Shown: positions 8,184 to 16,525 of the stretch, piece after piece | Layout: every line of letters begins with the position of its first letter | How positions within the stretch are numbered: position 1 is the first letter of the stretch | Origin: Thermohalobaculum sp050331335 | GTDB lineage: Bacteria > Pseudomonadota > Alphaproteobacteria > Rhodobacterales > Rhodobacteraceae | Direction: 5' to 3' | Assembly (NCBI GenBank): GCA_050331335.1 | Contig: JBHJGY010000077.1 | Coordinates: 1 to 44,412, forward strand | DNA length: 44,412 nt | Notes under the pieces: model-generated | What the model saw: the letters and a program-made list of their open reading frames with translations, nothing else | What the model was told of the DNA's origin: nothing | Databases searched by the model: none | Program-made: the position numbers and the translations under genes

Positions 8184-11100
8184 TCAGGTGGTGACGAAAT
8201 CCCACTCGCCCGGCGCAACTTCCTCGAAGTCCTGCACGAAGGTCAGTTGCTCGGTGTTCTCGTCACTCGTCGCAAAGGCGAGCAGCAGCGTCTCGCGGGC
8301 GGTGTCGGCCGTCTCCGGATTGGCGCGCAGCGTGTCGAGCTGACCCGACCAGAACTCGAAACCGGCCGCATCGGAAGCGCGGTCGAAGGTGTTCTGGAAC
8401 AGGAACTCCACATAATCGTCGTCGCTGAACACCGCGGCGTCACGGATATTGGCGTCGGTGAGATCCGTGCCATCGCCCAAGAAGGCTTCGGCGGTCTCCT
8501 GGAACTCGTCGGCGTTGAGGAAGGCGCCGGCGAGTTGGAGTTCACTGAGGCCGGCCTCGCGCTGGTCGATCCAGAAATTGGCGCCGTCGGTGTCGATGTT
8601 GCCGTCGCGGTCGAGCCCGGTCTCGTAGAGATAGACGACGGTGCGCGCCGCCTCTTCGCTGAGCCCCTGGCCGAGGCCGTCGCCAACCGCAAGCCCGGTC
8701 ACGGCCACATTGTCGATCGCCCACCACCAGTCGTTGCCGCCAGCCGGCATCTCCCAGGTGATGACAGCGCTCTCGGCGCCTGCGGGATTTGCGAGGTCGA
8801 AGGAGAGCGCTTCATTGACCGCGTCGGGCTTGAAGTCCGCATCGGCCGGGTCAGAGGTCCAGCGCAGAAGTTCCACAGGCTCGCCACCGTCATAGCTGAC
8901 CACCAGCCGGGCTTCCTGGGCGTCTTCGGGGCGCCAGGAGCTGTCGAACTCGACCCGGAGCGAATTGGCCGCGATGCCGGTCAGATCAATCTCGGGCGCG
9001 CTCAGGAAAGCCTCGAACAGGTCGGGGTCGACATCGGCTGCGCCATCGTCATAGGCGTCCGGATCGGCAACCGCGACGGTGCCGGCGGCATTGGTGAAGC
9101 CGGCGCGGTCCTGGTCCTCTTCGGTGGCGATCCAGGCGCCGAGATCGAGGAAGGTCCAGCCAAAGAACTCCGCCGGGCCGCCCGTGGGCGTTGTGCCTGG
9201 ATCGGCCGTCCAGCCCTGGGGCGCCACGGCGGTCCAGTCCGTCCCATCGCCGCCGGTCTCGGTCGCGCTCTCGAAGGGCTGCAGCGGCAGCCCCTCGAAA
9301 TCCTCGGTGAGCAGCGTGACCCGTTCCGCGGCGGCTGCGGGACCCTCCACGGTGATGTTGTCGACGGCCCACCACCAGTCGTTGCCCCCCTGTGGCATGT
9401 CGAAGACCAAGCTGATCGCGTCGACCCCGTCCGGCAGATCATAGGAAAGCGAGATCCGCTCGTTGACGGCATCCGGCTTGAAATCCGGGCTCGCGGGGTC
9501 TGAGCTCCAGGCGAAGAGTTCGTCGAGGACCTGCAGATTGGGTGTCTCGTATCGGACGCTGAAGGCTGCGGCTTGTGCATCCTCGGGGCGCCAGGAGCTG
9601 TCGAAACTGATGGTGATCGGCCCTGCGCCGACACCTGAGACGTCGATCTCCGGGCTCGTCAGCGTCGTGTTGTAGAGATCCGGGTCGATATCGGTCGCGC
9701 CATCATCATACTCGTCGGGGTCGGCCACTGCCACGACACCGGCGGCGTTTGTAAAGCCGCCGCGGTCCTGGTCCTCGGCGGTGGTCACCCATGTTCCAAG
9801 GTCGAAGAAGGTCCAGCCGAAGAACTCCGCAGGGCCGCCGGCGGGTGTGGTGCCGGTCGAGACGGTCCACCCCTGGGGTGCGGCCGCGGTCCAGTCGGTC
9901 CCATCGCCGCCCGTTTCGGTATCGCTCACCAGCGGGCCGAGATCGTCCGCGAGGCTCTCCCAATCCTCGGCGAAGAGGAGCACGGTATCGGCGGCGGGGA
10001 CCACCTCATCGACGGAAAGGTTGTCGACCGCCCACCACCAGTCGTTGCCGGCGACCGGCATGTCGAAAGTGAACTGGACCGTCTCCGCGCCGGCCGGGTT
10101 GTCGAGATCCAAGATCAACGTCTCGTTGGTGGCGACGTCCTTGAAATTGGGGCTGGCGGGGTCGGAGCTCCAGTTGAGCAGCTCCACCGGCTCGGCGCCG
10201 TCATAGGCAGCGAGGAGGCGAACCTCCTGCGTGTCCTCGGGACGCCAAGAGCTGTCGAAGGTGAGGCGCAGGCGACCGGCGTCGACGCCCGCGATGTCGA
10301 TCTCCGGGCTCACGAGAGCGGCATCGAAGAGGTCGGGGCTGATCGAAATGTCACCGTCGTCGTATTCGTCGGGGTCGGCAACGGCGACAACATTGGTCGC
10401 GTTGGTGAATTCGCTGCGGCGCTGGTCCCCGGCGGTCACGGTCCAGGAATTCACGTCGACGAAGGTCCAGCCGAAGAATTCGACCGGGCCGCCTTCGGGG
10501 GTGTTGTTCAGCACCGACCAGCCCTCGGGCAGGGTGTTGGTCCAGTCGGTGCCGTCGCCGCCGCTCTCCGACGGGCTGACCCAGGGGCCGAGCTCGTCCG
10601 CAAGGCTCTCCCAATCCTCGAAGAAGAGGTTGTTCAGCGCAGCTGCCTCGTCGGTGGTGAAGCTCCAGGTCTCCGTGTCGGAGATGCCGCGGAAATCGTT
10701 CGTCACAAGCCCGGTTTCGCTCTCGGCCACGACGATGTCGTCGAGCGCCCACCACCAGTCATTGCCGCCTTGGGGCATGTCGAACGTGATCTCCATCGAG
10801 CTCGCACCCTCGGGGTTCTCCAGCGGCAGGAGGATCCGCTCGTTTGGCGCGTCGTCCTTGAAGTTCGGGCTCTCCGGGTCGGAACTCCAGCGCAGGATCT
10901 CGATCGCCTCGCCGCCGTCGTAAGCAACGGTGATCGCGGCCTCCTGGGCGTCCTCGTCACGCCAAGAGCTGTCGAAGGCGAGGACCAAGCTGCCCGCTGG
11001 CGCGGCGCTGATGTCGATCGCCGGTGTGCTGAGCGCGGCGTCGAAGAGGTCCGGGTCGATATCGGTCGCGCCGTCGTCATAGGCATCCGGGTCGGCGACA

Positions 11101-12494
11101 GCCACGACACCCCCGGCATTGACGAACTCCGCACGACGTTGGTCGTCTTCGGTGGCGATCCAGGAGTTAACGTTAAGGAACGTCCAGCCGAAGAACTCCG
11201 CCGGCCCGCCTGTTGGTGTGTTGTTCTCCTGGCTCCAGCCTTCGGGCAGGGTTGCGGTCCAGTCGGTGCCGTCACCGCCCGCCTCGGTCTCGCTGACGAA
11301 GGGGCCCAAATCGTCGACGAGGCCCTCGAAGTCCTCCTCGAAATAGACCGCGCCGAGTGCCGCCGTTGGCAGATCGGTCACCGCACCTGCATCGATGTTG
11401 ACGATGTAACGGGTGCCGGGGTCGAGGTTTTCTGGCAGATCGACGGTGAGCGTGTCCCCAGCAAGGGCCACCGCGTCGGAGGCGATGTCGACGCTCTGCA
11501 CCTCGGTCCCGGTGGCCGCGTCGATCAAGCGGACAGAGCCCGCGCCAATGGCGAGCGGCTCGCTAAAGGTTGCGACAAGATCGGTGTCGAGAGCCACGAA
11601 GGTCTCGCCATTGGCGGGGCTGACGATTTCCTCGAGCACCGGCGGCAGCGGATCCTGGGCGCCGTCGAGCAGCGAACCGGTTTCAAGTTGGCCGAGCTCG
11701 AAGGGGATGCCGAGATGATCGAGAACGGTCGGCGCGGCCGAGGTTGCCGGCACCGGCGCGTCGAAGACGGCGAGCGGTTCGGTCGAAGCGATGAAGGTAC
11801 GCTTCTGGCTCGGCTCCTGACCGCCATCACGCAGGCCAAGCGCCCCGTCGCGGCCCGAATCGGTGGAGATCAGGACGATCCAGTCCTCATCGGGGTTGGC
11901 GGCCTCGCGCGCTTCGACGGCGTCGATGATCTGCCCAACTTCGGCGGCCGCCTTGATCAGCGCCTGGTCGTATTCTTCGCCGAAGCCGAGCGCATCGCCC
12001 ACCGCGTCGGTCTCGTCGAGCTGAACGAAGGTGAAGTCCGGCCCCTCGGTTGTGATCAGATCGGCCGTCGTCGCGGCAACATCGGCATCCGGAAGGCCGC
12101 TGATCACAAAGTCGATCACCGCCGGCTCGTCGAGCAGTCCGGCCTCGCGCGCAAAGTACTGCTCGTTGATCGGCGCCCAGTTCACCACCGAGGCGATCAC
12201 CGCGTCCTCGATCCCGGCATCTACCCGCTCGAAGAGGCTGTCGATTTCGGCATTGATCGGCTGGCCGCTATTGTTGGGGATGCCGTGCTGGTCGACCCAA
12301 ACGCCCGTGAGCAGCGTCGACCAGCCGGGGCCGGAGGAGGTGTCCTGCTCGGTCCCGGTGCCGGTAAAGCCACCGGTGAAGGTCTCGACGATGTCGAGAT
12401 CGGTGATCTCGGTCGCCTCGTCCCGCAACGAAAGAAGGTACAGCTTCTCGAGCTGAGCCCCGTCGATGCCGATAAGAACTGCCTTCTGCGTCAT
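8184..12494 (-). CDS. Giant secreted-type protein: phosphodiesterase-like domain, Ig-like domain, four long repeats, DUF4214
   Basis: 1436 residues. Residues 1-280 resemble the type I phosphodiesterase/alkaline-phosphatase-superfamily fold: IGIDGA with Asp11, SSGPGWSTLLTG with probable nucleophile Ser54, and VVNWAPINE. The usual metal-site histidines are absent (Asp167, Ser213 and Asp223 occupy their places), so hydrolysis is doubtful or uses another metal site. Residues about 283-380 look like a bacterial Ig-like (Big_5/SbsA) domain. Four repeats of about 210 residues (384-1268) follow, each containing FFGWTF, ADPDxYDDG, FDSSWR and GNDWWWA. A DUF4214 domain (about 1278-1420) ends the protein. 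There is no N-terminal signal peptide; with DUF4214 and a very acidic composition, type I secretion is likely (inference). The ATG at 12494 is preceded by GGGGGA. Confidence 0.85.
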   Translation of the reverse strand: MTQKAVLIGIDGAQLEKLYLLSLRDEATEITDLDIVETFTGGFTGTGTEQDTSSGPGWSTLLTGVWVDQHGIPNNSGQPINAEIDSLFERVDAGIEDAVIASVVNWAPINEQYFAREAGLLDEPAVIDFVISGLPDADVAATTADLITTEGPDFTFVQLDETDAVGDALGFGEEYDQALIKAAAEVGQIIDAVEAREAANPDEDWIVLISTDSGRDGALGLRDGGQEPSQKRTFIASTEPLAVFDAPVPATSAAPTVLDHLGIPFELGQLETGSLLDGAQDPLPPVLEEIVSPANGETFVALDTDLVATFSEPLAIGAGSVRLIDAATGTEVQSVDIASDAVALAGDTLTVDLPENLDPGTRYIVNIDAGAVTDLPTAALGAVYFEEDFEGLVDDLGPFVSETEAGGDGTDWTATLPEGWSQENNTPTGGPAEFFGWTFLNVNSWIATEDDQRRAEFVNAGGVVAVADPDAYDDGATDIDPDLFDAALSTPAIDISAAPAGSLVLAFDSSWRDEDAQEAAITVAYDGGEAIEILRWSSDPESPNFKDDAPNERILLPLENPEGASSMEITFDMPQGGNDWWWALDDIVVAESETGLVTNDFRGISDTETWSFTTDEAAALNNLFFEDWESLADELGPWVSPSESGGDGTDWTNTLPEGWSVLNNTPEGGPVEFFGWTFVDVNSWTVTAGDQRRSEFTNATNVVAVADPDEYDDGDISISPDLFDAALVSPEIDIAGVDAGRLRLTFDSSWRPEDTQEVRLLAAYDGAEPVELLNWSSDPASPNFKDVATNETLILDLDNPAGAETVQFTFDMPVAGNDWWWAVDNLSVDEVVPAADTVLLFAEDWESLADDLGPLVSDTETGGDGTDWTAAAPQGWTVSTGTTPAGGPAEFFGWTFFDLGTWVTTAEDQDRGGFTNAAGVVAVADPDEYDDGATDIDPDLYNTTLTSPEIDVSGVGAGPITISFDSSWRPEDAQAAAFSVRYETPNLQVLDELFAWSSDPASPDFKPDAVNERISLSYDLPDGVDAISLVFDMPQGGNDWWWAVDNITVEGPAAAAERVTLLTEDFEGLPLQPFESATETGGDGTDWTAVAPQGWTADPGTTPTGGPAEFFGWTFLDLGAWIATEEDQDRAGFTNAAGTVAVADPDAYDDGAADVDPDLFEAFLSAPEIDLTGIAANSLRVEFDSSWRPEDAQEARLVVSYDGGEPVELLRWTSDPADADFKPDAVNEALSFDLANPAGAESAVITWEMPAGGNDWWWAIDNVAVTGLAVGDGLGQGLSEEAARTVVYLYETGLDRDGNIDTDGANFWIDQREAGLSELQLAGAFLNADEFQETAEAFLGDGTDLTDANIRDAAVFSDDDYVEFLFQNTFDRASDAAGFEFWSGQLDTLRANPETADTARETLLLAFATSDENTEQLTFVQDFEEVAPGEWDFVTT
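8690..11345 (-). repeat. Four tandem coding repeats (about 630-650 bp each) in the giant protein gene
   Basis: Approximate units, in order of translation: 11345-10720, 10634-10000, 9985-9342 and 9321-8690. All share the blocks GGDGTDWT, GGPxEFFGWTF, VAVADPDxYDD, FDSSWR and GNDWWWA. The nucleotide stretch encoding GNDWWW is nearly identical in all units. The pattern (a β-rich sequence ending in WWWAxDN) resembles carbohydrate- or surface-binding jelly-roll domains of the choice-of-anchor/MAM type. An 80-base interlude between units 1 and 2 looks like the displaced end of the Ig-like domain. Confidence 0.85.
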
Positions 12495-13037
12495 GGATAT
12501 CCCCCGGGTCCGGCCGCGCGCAGTGATTGCTAGCGTCGGCACAAGGTTGAACGGCTCGTGCGCTACGCCGATGACGGTTGCGCGAAATTTGGTTGACCTA
12601 AGGGGCGGCAGGCGGGAGCGTCACGCCCGACCACCCGCGTTCCGAATAGGATCTGTTAGGTTTCCGAGACACTTGCACGTGGCACGCGAAAGAAGGAATT
12701 TCGGATCGGTGCGGATCTTGCCCAGGATCTTTCCAGCGGTCCTCTTTGGCGGATCGGCTCTGGCCCTTTTCGCTGGGGTGTCGCACCAACGCTCAAAGCG
12801 CGTATCCCTTCTGGTCAGGAGCGCGCAGGGGCGCGCAGGTCGCCAGGGGGATTTCGTGGCTGGAAGTCTGGGTATTCGGGCCGCTGAGGGTCGTGTTCGC
12901 AACGCCGGGGACATGGCGGCGGTCGGTCGCTGCACCATCGGAGGTTGCGCCAGGGCGGAGCGCCGCCCGCGGGCCTTTTGGGGGATGGCGCCTCCCGCGG
13001 CCGGAAACGCGATCCCCGCCGGCCGACCGGTTGCGCC
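12495..13037. other. Non-coding gap between the giant protein gene and the acyltransferase gene
   Basis: A 543-base stretch between divergent genes. The open frames here have no recognisable protein pattern and no good start signals. It must hold promoters for both sides, but I could not fix a convincing -35/-10 pair. Confidence 0.5.
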
Positions 13038-13991
13038 ATGAGCCGGCGCGGGTCCCGGCCGTCCTCTGCCGCGACGCGCGATCTCTGGCGGGTTCGCGCG
13101 GGCCAATGGGTGTTGTTCGCGCTTGCGGTGGGGTTCCACAGGCTCACGCGGCCGCTGGGTGTTTGGACCCTCGCGGGGCTGATCGCCCCCCTCGGCGGCC
13201 GCCTCGCCCAGGTCGTCCCGTCCTGGCGCCGGCGCGTCGCCGACAATCTCGATCTCGTCCGCCCGGACGGCGACCATGCGAGGCGCGAGACGCTGATCCG
13301 GAGCACCGGCGCGGCTTTCACCCGCCTGATGGTCGAATATGCCCATCTCGACCGGTTCTTGGACCGGCTCGAGATCGCCGTAGAGGGCTTGGAGCACGTC
13401 ACAGGGCCGATCAAAGAAGGGCGCGGCGTCGTCCTGGTAAGCGCCCATTTCGGCAACTGGGAGGCGATCCGGGCGGCGACGCGCCGCGTTGGTGTCGACT
13501 GCGGCATCTTCTACCGCGCTTTCAACAACCGCTATCTCGACCGCCATGCTCAAAGCCTGATCGCGCAGGTTGGCCAGCCGGTCTTGCAGAAGGGGGCGAA
13601 GGGGTTGCGCGGGCTCATCGCTCATGTCTCTCGGGGCGGCGCGGTGCTCATCCTGGTCGACCAACGGAGCACTGGTGCGCCTTTGATCCCTTTCCTCGAT
13701 CATCCGGCGCAGACAACCACCTCCGTGGCGCAAATCGCGCAGCGCACCGGGGCGGCGCTGGTGCCCGCGGTAGCCTTCAGAAACACGGGGCAGCGACGCT
13801 TCGAGGTCCGGTTCGAACCCGAGATTACCCCGTGCGACCCGAACGCCGCGATGGCTGAGGTGAACGCCGCGATCGGCCGGTGGATCTTGTCCGACCCGCC
13901 GCAATGGTTTTGGTTTCAGCGCCGATGGCGTCGCGTCGCGCGGTGGTCGGCCGGGAGCCACGACGGTTCGACCCGGGTCCGGCCCGGCTGA
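13038..13991 (+). CDS. LpxL/HtrB-type lysophospholipid acyltransferase (lipid A late acyltransferase)
   Basis: 317 residues. The catalytic motif HFGNWE (His137 to Glu142) and the later DQRSTGAPLIPF block with TGAALVPA match the LpxL/LpxM family, which adds secondary acyl chains to lipid A at the inner membrane. A hydrophobic N-terminal stretch (about 21-55) would anchor it. The ATG at 13038 fits the family N-terminus. It is followed after 207 bases by GnnA- and GnnB-like genes, which supports a lipid A role. Acyl-chain choice and position cannot be inferred. Confidence 0.85.
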   Translation: MSRRGSRPSSAATRDLWRVRAGQWVLFALAVGFHRLTRPLGVWTLAGLIAPLGGRLAQVVPSWRRRVADNLDLVRPDGDHARRETLIRSTGAAFTRLMVEYAHLDRFLDRLEIAVEGLEHVTGPIKEGRGVVLVSAHFGNWEAIRAATRRVGVDCGIFYRAFNNRYLDRHAQSLIAQVGQPVLQKGAKGLRGLIAHVSRGGAVLILVDQRSTGAPLIPFLDHPAQTTTSVAQIAQRTGAALVPAVAFRNTGQRRFEVRFEPEITPCDPNAAMAEVNAAIGRWILSDPPQWFWFQRRWRRVARWSAGSHDGSTRVRPG

Positions 13992-14198
13992 GCGAGCGGC
14001 GCCAGCGGTTGCATAAAGATGGAGGCGCCGGGCAAAGCCGGCGGTCGTTTCCGCGGCAAAACGCCTGCCCTGCCCGAGAAAAAGCTGATAAGCCTGCCAA
14101 GGTGGCGTCGTCCGCGCTGATGGCGCCGCGAAAGGCGCGTTCGGCTGTTGTCGCGGAGCAGGGCACGGACGCAGATCGGGTTTGGATCGGCGGGTCGC

Positions 14199-15224
14199 AT
14201 GAAGCCAGTTCGTACAGCGGTTGTGGGCGTGGGTCATTTCGGGCGCCTGCATGCCGAGAAGCTTGCCTCCGATGGACGCGCCGAACTTGTCGCGGTGGTC
14301 GATGTCGATCCCGACCGCGCGCGCAAGGTGGCCGAGTGTCATGGAACCCGCCTTGTGACCGACCACCGCGCGCTGCTGGGGCAGGTCGACGCCGTGACGA
14401 TCGCGGTGCCGACCGCAGCGCACTACGAAATTGCCCGATTCTTCCTGGACAACGGGGTCCATGTCCTTGTTGAGAAGCCCTTCACCTCCACGGTCGACGA
14501 GGCGGACGATCTCATTCGCCGCGCCCGAGCCGGAGGGCTTGTTCTGCAGGTCGGGCATCTGGAGCGCTTCTTCTGCGCCAAGATCGGTCTGCTGCAAAGC
14601 GTGAGTAGGCCGCTTTACATCGAGGCGTTGCGGATCTCGCCGTTCCGGCCGCGCGGGTCCGATGTGAGCGTGGTGCTGGATCTGATGATCCACGACATCG
14701 ATCTCATCGCATCGCTGGTCGATGCGCCGATCAAGTCGGTCGATGCGGTCGGCGCGCCGGTGCTGAGCCAGCAGGAGGACATCGCCAATGCGCGGCTCTT
14801 GTTCGAGAACGGTTGCGTCGCGACGGTAACCGCCAGCCGGGTGGCGTTTAAGTCGGAGCGCCGGGTCCGTGTCTTCCAGCCCGACGGTCTGCTGTCGATC
14901 GATTTGCTCAAGCGCCGCGTCGGCGTCATCCGTAAGACGATGCAGGCCGACAACCCGAATTTCGATGTCGAGGAACGGGAGTTCGGCGAGCAGGACCCGC
15001 TGCGCGATGAAATTATGGGTTTCATCGAGGCGGTTGCGACCGGGGGCGTACCGCTCGTGACCGGTGAGGACGGGCGCGCGGCGCTGGTGATCGCTCAGCG
15101 CGTCACCGAAAGCCTGCGCGCGCATCGGGCGCTCGTGGCGGAGCATCTGCCCGAAGCGCGGTCCGCCGAGACAGGGCAGGGCGCCCCCGGGGACGGCGAT
15201 CAACCTCGAGGAGTGTCCGTGTGA
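14199..15224 (+). CDS. gnnA: Gfo/Idh/MocA-type oxidoreductase, GnnA-like (UDP-GlcNAc 3-dehydrogenase)
   Basis: 341 residues. It has an N-terminal Rossmann motif GVGHFGRLHAE (10-20), the EKP motif (92-94) and the catalytic-region block VLDLMIHDID with His165. The family is broad, but QVGHLERF, RGSDVSVVLDLMIHDID and RVRVFQPDG match the subgroup found beside lipid A genes. In Acidithiobacillus, GnnA oxidises the 3-OH of UDP-GlcNAc. Its stop overlaps the start of the GnnB-like gene (GTGA), as expected for a pair that works in sequence. An alternative is a WlbA/WbpB-like dehydrogenase acting on UDP-GlcNAcA for O-antigen. The ATG at 14199 is chosen because it lies four codons before the Rossmann strand; the ribosome site is weak. 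Confidence 0.75.
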   Translation: MKPVRTAVVGVGHFGRLHAEKLASDGRAELVAVVDVDPDRARKVAECHGTRLVTDHRALLGQVDAVTIAVPTAAHYEIARFFLDNGVHVLVEKPFTSTVDEADDLIRRARAGGLVLQVGHLERFFCAKIGLLQSVSRPLYIEALRISPFRPRGSDVSVVLDLMIHDIDLIASLVDAPIKSVDAVGAPVLSQQEDIANARLLFENGCVATVTASRVAFKSERRVRVFQPDGLLSIDLLKRRVGVIRKTMQADNPNFDVEEREFGEQDPLRDEIMGFIEAVATGGVPLVTGEDGRAALVIAQRVTESLRAHRALVAEHLPEARSAETGQGAPGDGDQPRGVSV

Positions 15225-16378
15225 CGGCCAGCCAGATACCGCTTTTCGACCCCCAGGCGCAGTACGCCCGCCTCCGTTCCCAGATCGATGCCCGTCTGCG
15301 CAGCGTGCTCGAGCATGGCCGCTATGTTCTCGGCCCCGAGGTCGCGGAGCTGGAGACGGCGCTGGCAGGGCTTGCGGGCGTCGGTCATGCGGTGACGGTC
15401 GGCAATGGCACGGATGCGCTGCAGATCGCCCTCATGGCGCAGGGGATCGGGCCGGGCGATGCGGTTTTCGTGCCTGCGTTCACCTTCGTTGCCACGGCGG
15501 GGGCCGTGGTTGCCGTCGGGGCCACGCCGGTCTTTTGCGATGTCGATCGGTCTAGCTTCACCATGGATCCGGCGGATCTGATGCGGCGGGTCGAGCGGGT
15601 GCCGGCCGGTCTCACGGCGCGGGGGGTGATCCCGGTCGACCTCTTCGGTCTCCCGGCGGACTATCGGGCCATCTCCGAGGTGGCGGCCGCGCACGGGCTC
15701 ACGGTGGTGGCGGATGCGGCGCAGAGCATGGGCGGCGCGCTGGGCGGGGCGGCCGTCGGTGGCCTCGCGCCGGTCACGGCCACGAGCTTCTATCCGACGA
15801 AGCCGCTCAGCGCGCTGGGCGATGCAGGCGCGATTCTAACCGATGACGCCGAGCTTGCAGACCGCTGCCGCGCTATCCGCGTCCATGGCGGCGGCGAGCT
15901 CGCCGGTCTGAACAGCCGCCTCGATACCCTTCAGGCCGCCGTCCTGCTCGCCAAGCTCGAGGTCTTCGAAGCCGACCGGGCGCGCCGACGCGCCGTCGCC
16001 GCTCGGTACGATGCCGCCTTTGCCGGACATCTGGACCTGCAGATCTGTCCGCCGGGTGTTGCCAGCGCCCATGCGGTCTATGCTGTCCTCAGCGAGAGGC
16101 GTGACGCGATAAGCGAAGCTCTCGGCCAGCAGGGCATCGCGAGCCGCGCCTATTACGCCACCCCGCTCCATTTGATGCCGGCGATGCGCCCCTATTCCGA
16201 GGGTCCGGGCCAGCTTCCGGTCACCGAATGGCTCTGTGCTCGCATTCTCGCCTTGCCGCTCTATGCCGATATCTCGGACGCGGAGGCCGACCGAGTTTGC
16301 GACGCCGTCCTCGCGTTTCTCGGCGCGCAGCCAGATCGTGCGTCTGCATTCTCCGCCGCATCTGCGGAAAGCCGCTGA
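15221..16378 (+). CDS. gnnB: DegT-family aminotransferase, GnnB-like (3-keto-UDP-GlcNAc transaminase)
   Basis: 385 residues. It carries the VGNGTDALQIAL PLP-phosphate loop (60-71), Asp165 in VVADAAQSMG and Lys194 in SFYPTKPLSALGDAG, the Schiff-base lysine. It starts at GTG 15221, overlapping the upstream stop and preceded by GAGGAG. With the GnnA-like enzyme it would turn UDP-GlcNAc into UDP-GlcNAc3N, the precursor of amide-linked lipid A. WbpE/WlbC-type activity on the uronic acid analogue is the main alternative. The adjacent LpxL-type gene favours the lipid A reading. Confidence 0.75.
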   Translation: MTASQIPLFDPQAQYARLRSQIDARLRSVLEHGRYVLGPEVAELETALAGLAGVGHAVTVGNGTDALQIALMAQGIGPGDAVFVPAFTFVATAGAVVAVGATPVFCDVDRSSFTMDPADLMRRVERVPAGLTARGVIPVDLFGLPADYRAISEVAAAHGLTVVADAAQSMGGALGGAAVGGLAPVTATSFYPTKPLSALGDAGAILTDDAELADRCRAIRVHGGGELAGLNSRLDTLQAAVLLAKLEVFEADRARRRAVAARYDAAFAGHLDLQICPPGVASAHAVYAVLSERRDAISEALGQQGIASRAYYATPLHLMPAMRPYSEGPGQLPVTEWLCARILALPLYADISDAEADRVCDAVLAFLGAQPDRASAFSAASAESR

Positions 16379-16525
16379 TCCCGCCTCTTCACCGGTTGCT
16401 GAGGCAACGTGATTGGTGGCGCGGCGGGTTTTGTGACGACTGTCTCATGGCGACGCGCTGGCCAGCCCGTGTTGGGGGGCAACCTGTCCATCGCGAAAGG
16501 AACAAGCCATGGGAAAGGCGCTCCG

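Noticed and set aside
12621..15203. An 860-codon minus-strand open frame
   Set aside because: It is antisense to two clear genes (acyltransferase and GnnA-like) with frame-typical Arg/Pro/His-rich composition and no motif.
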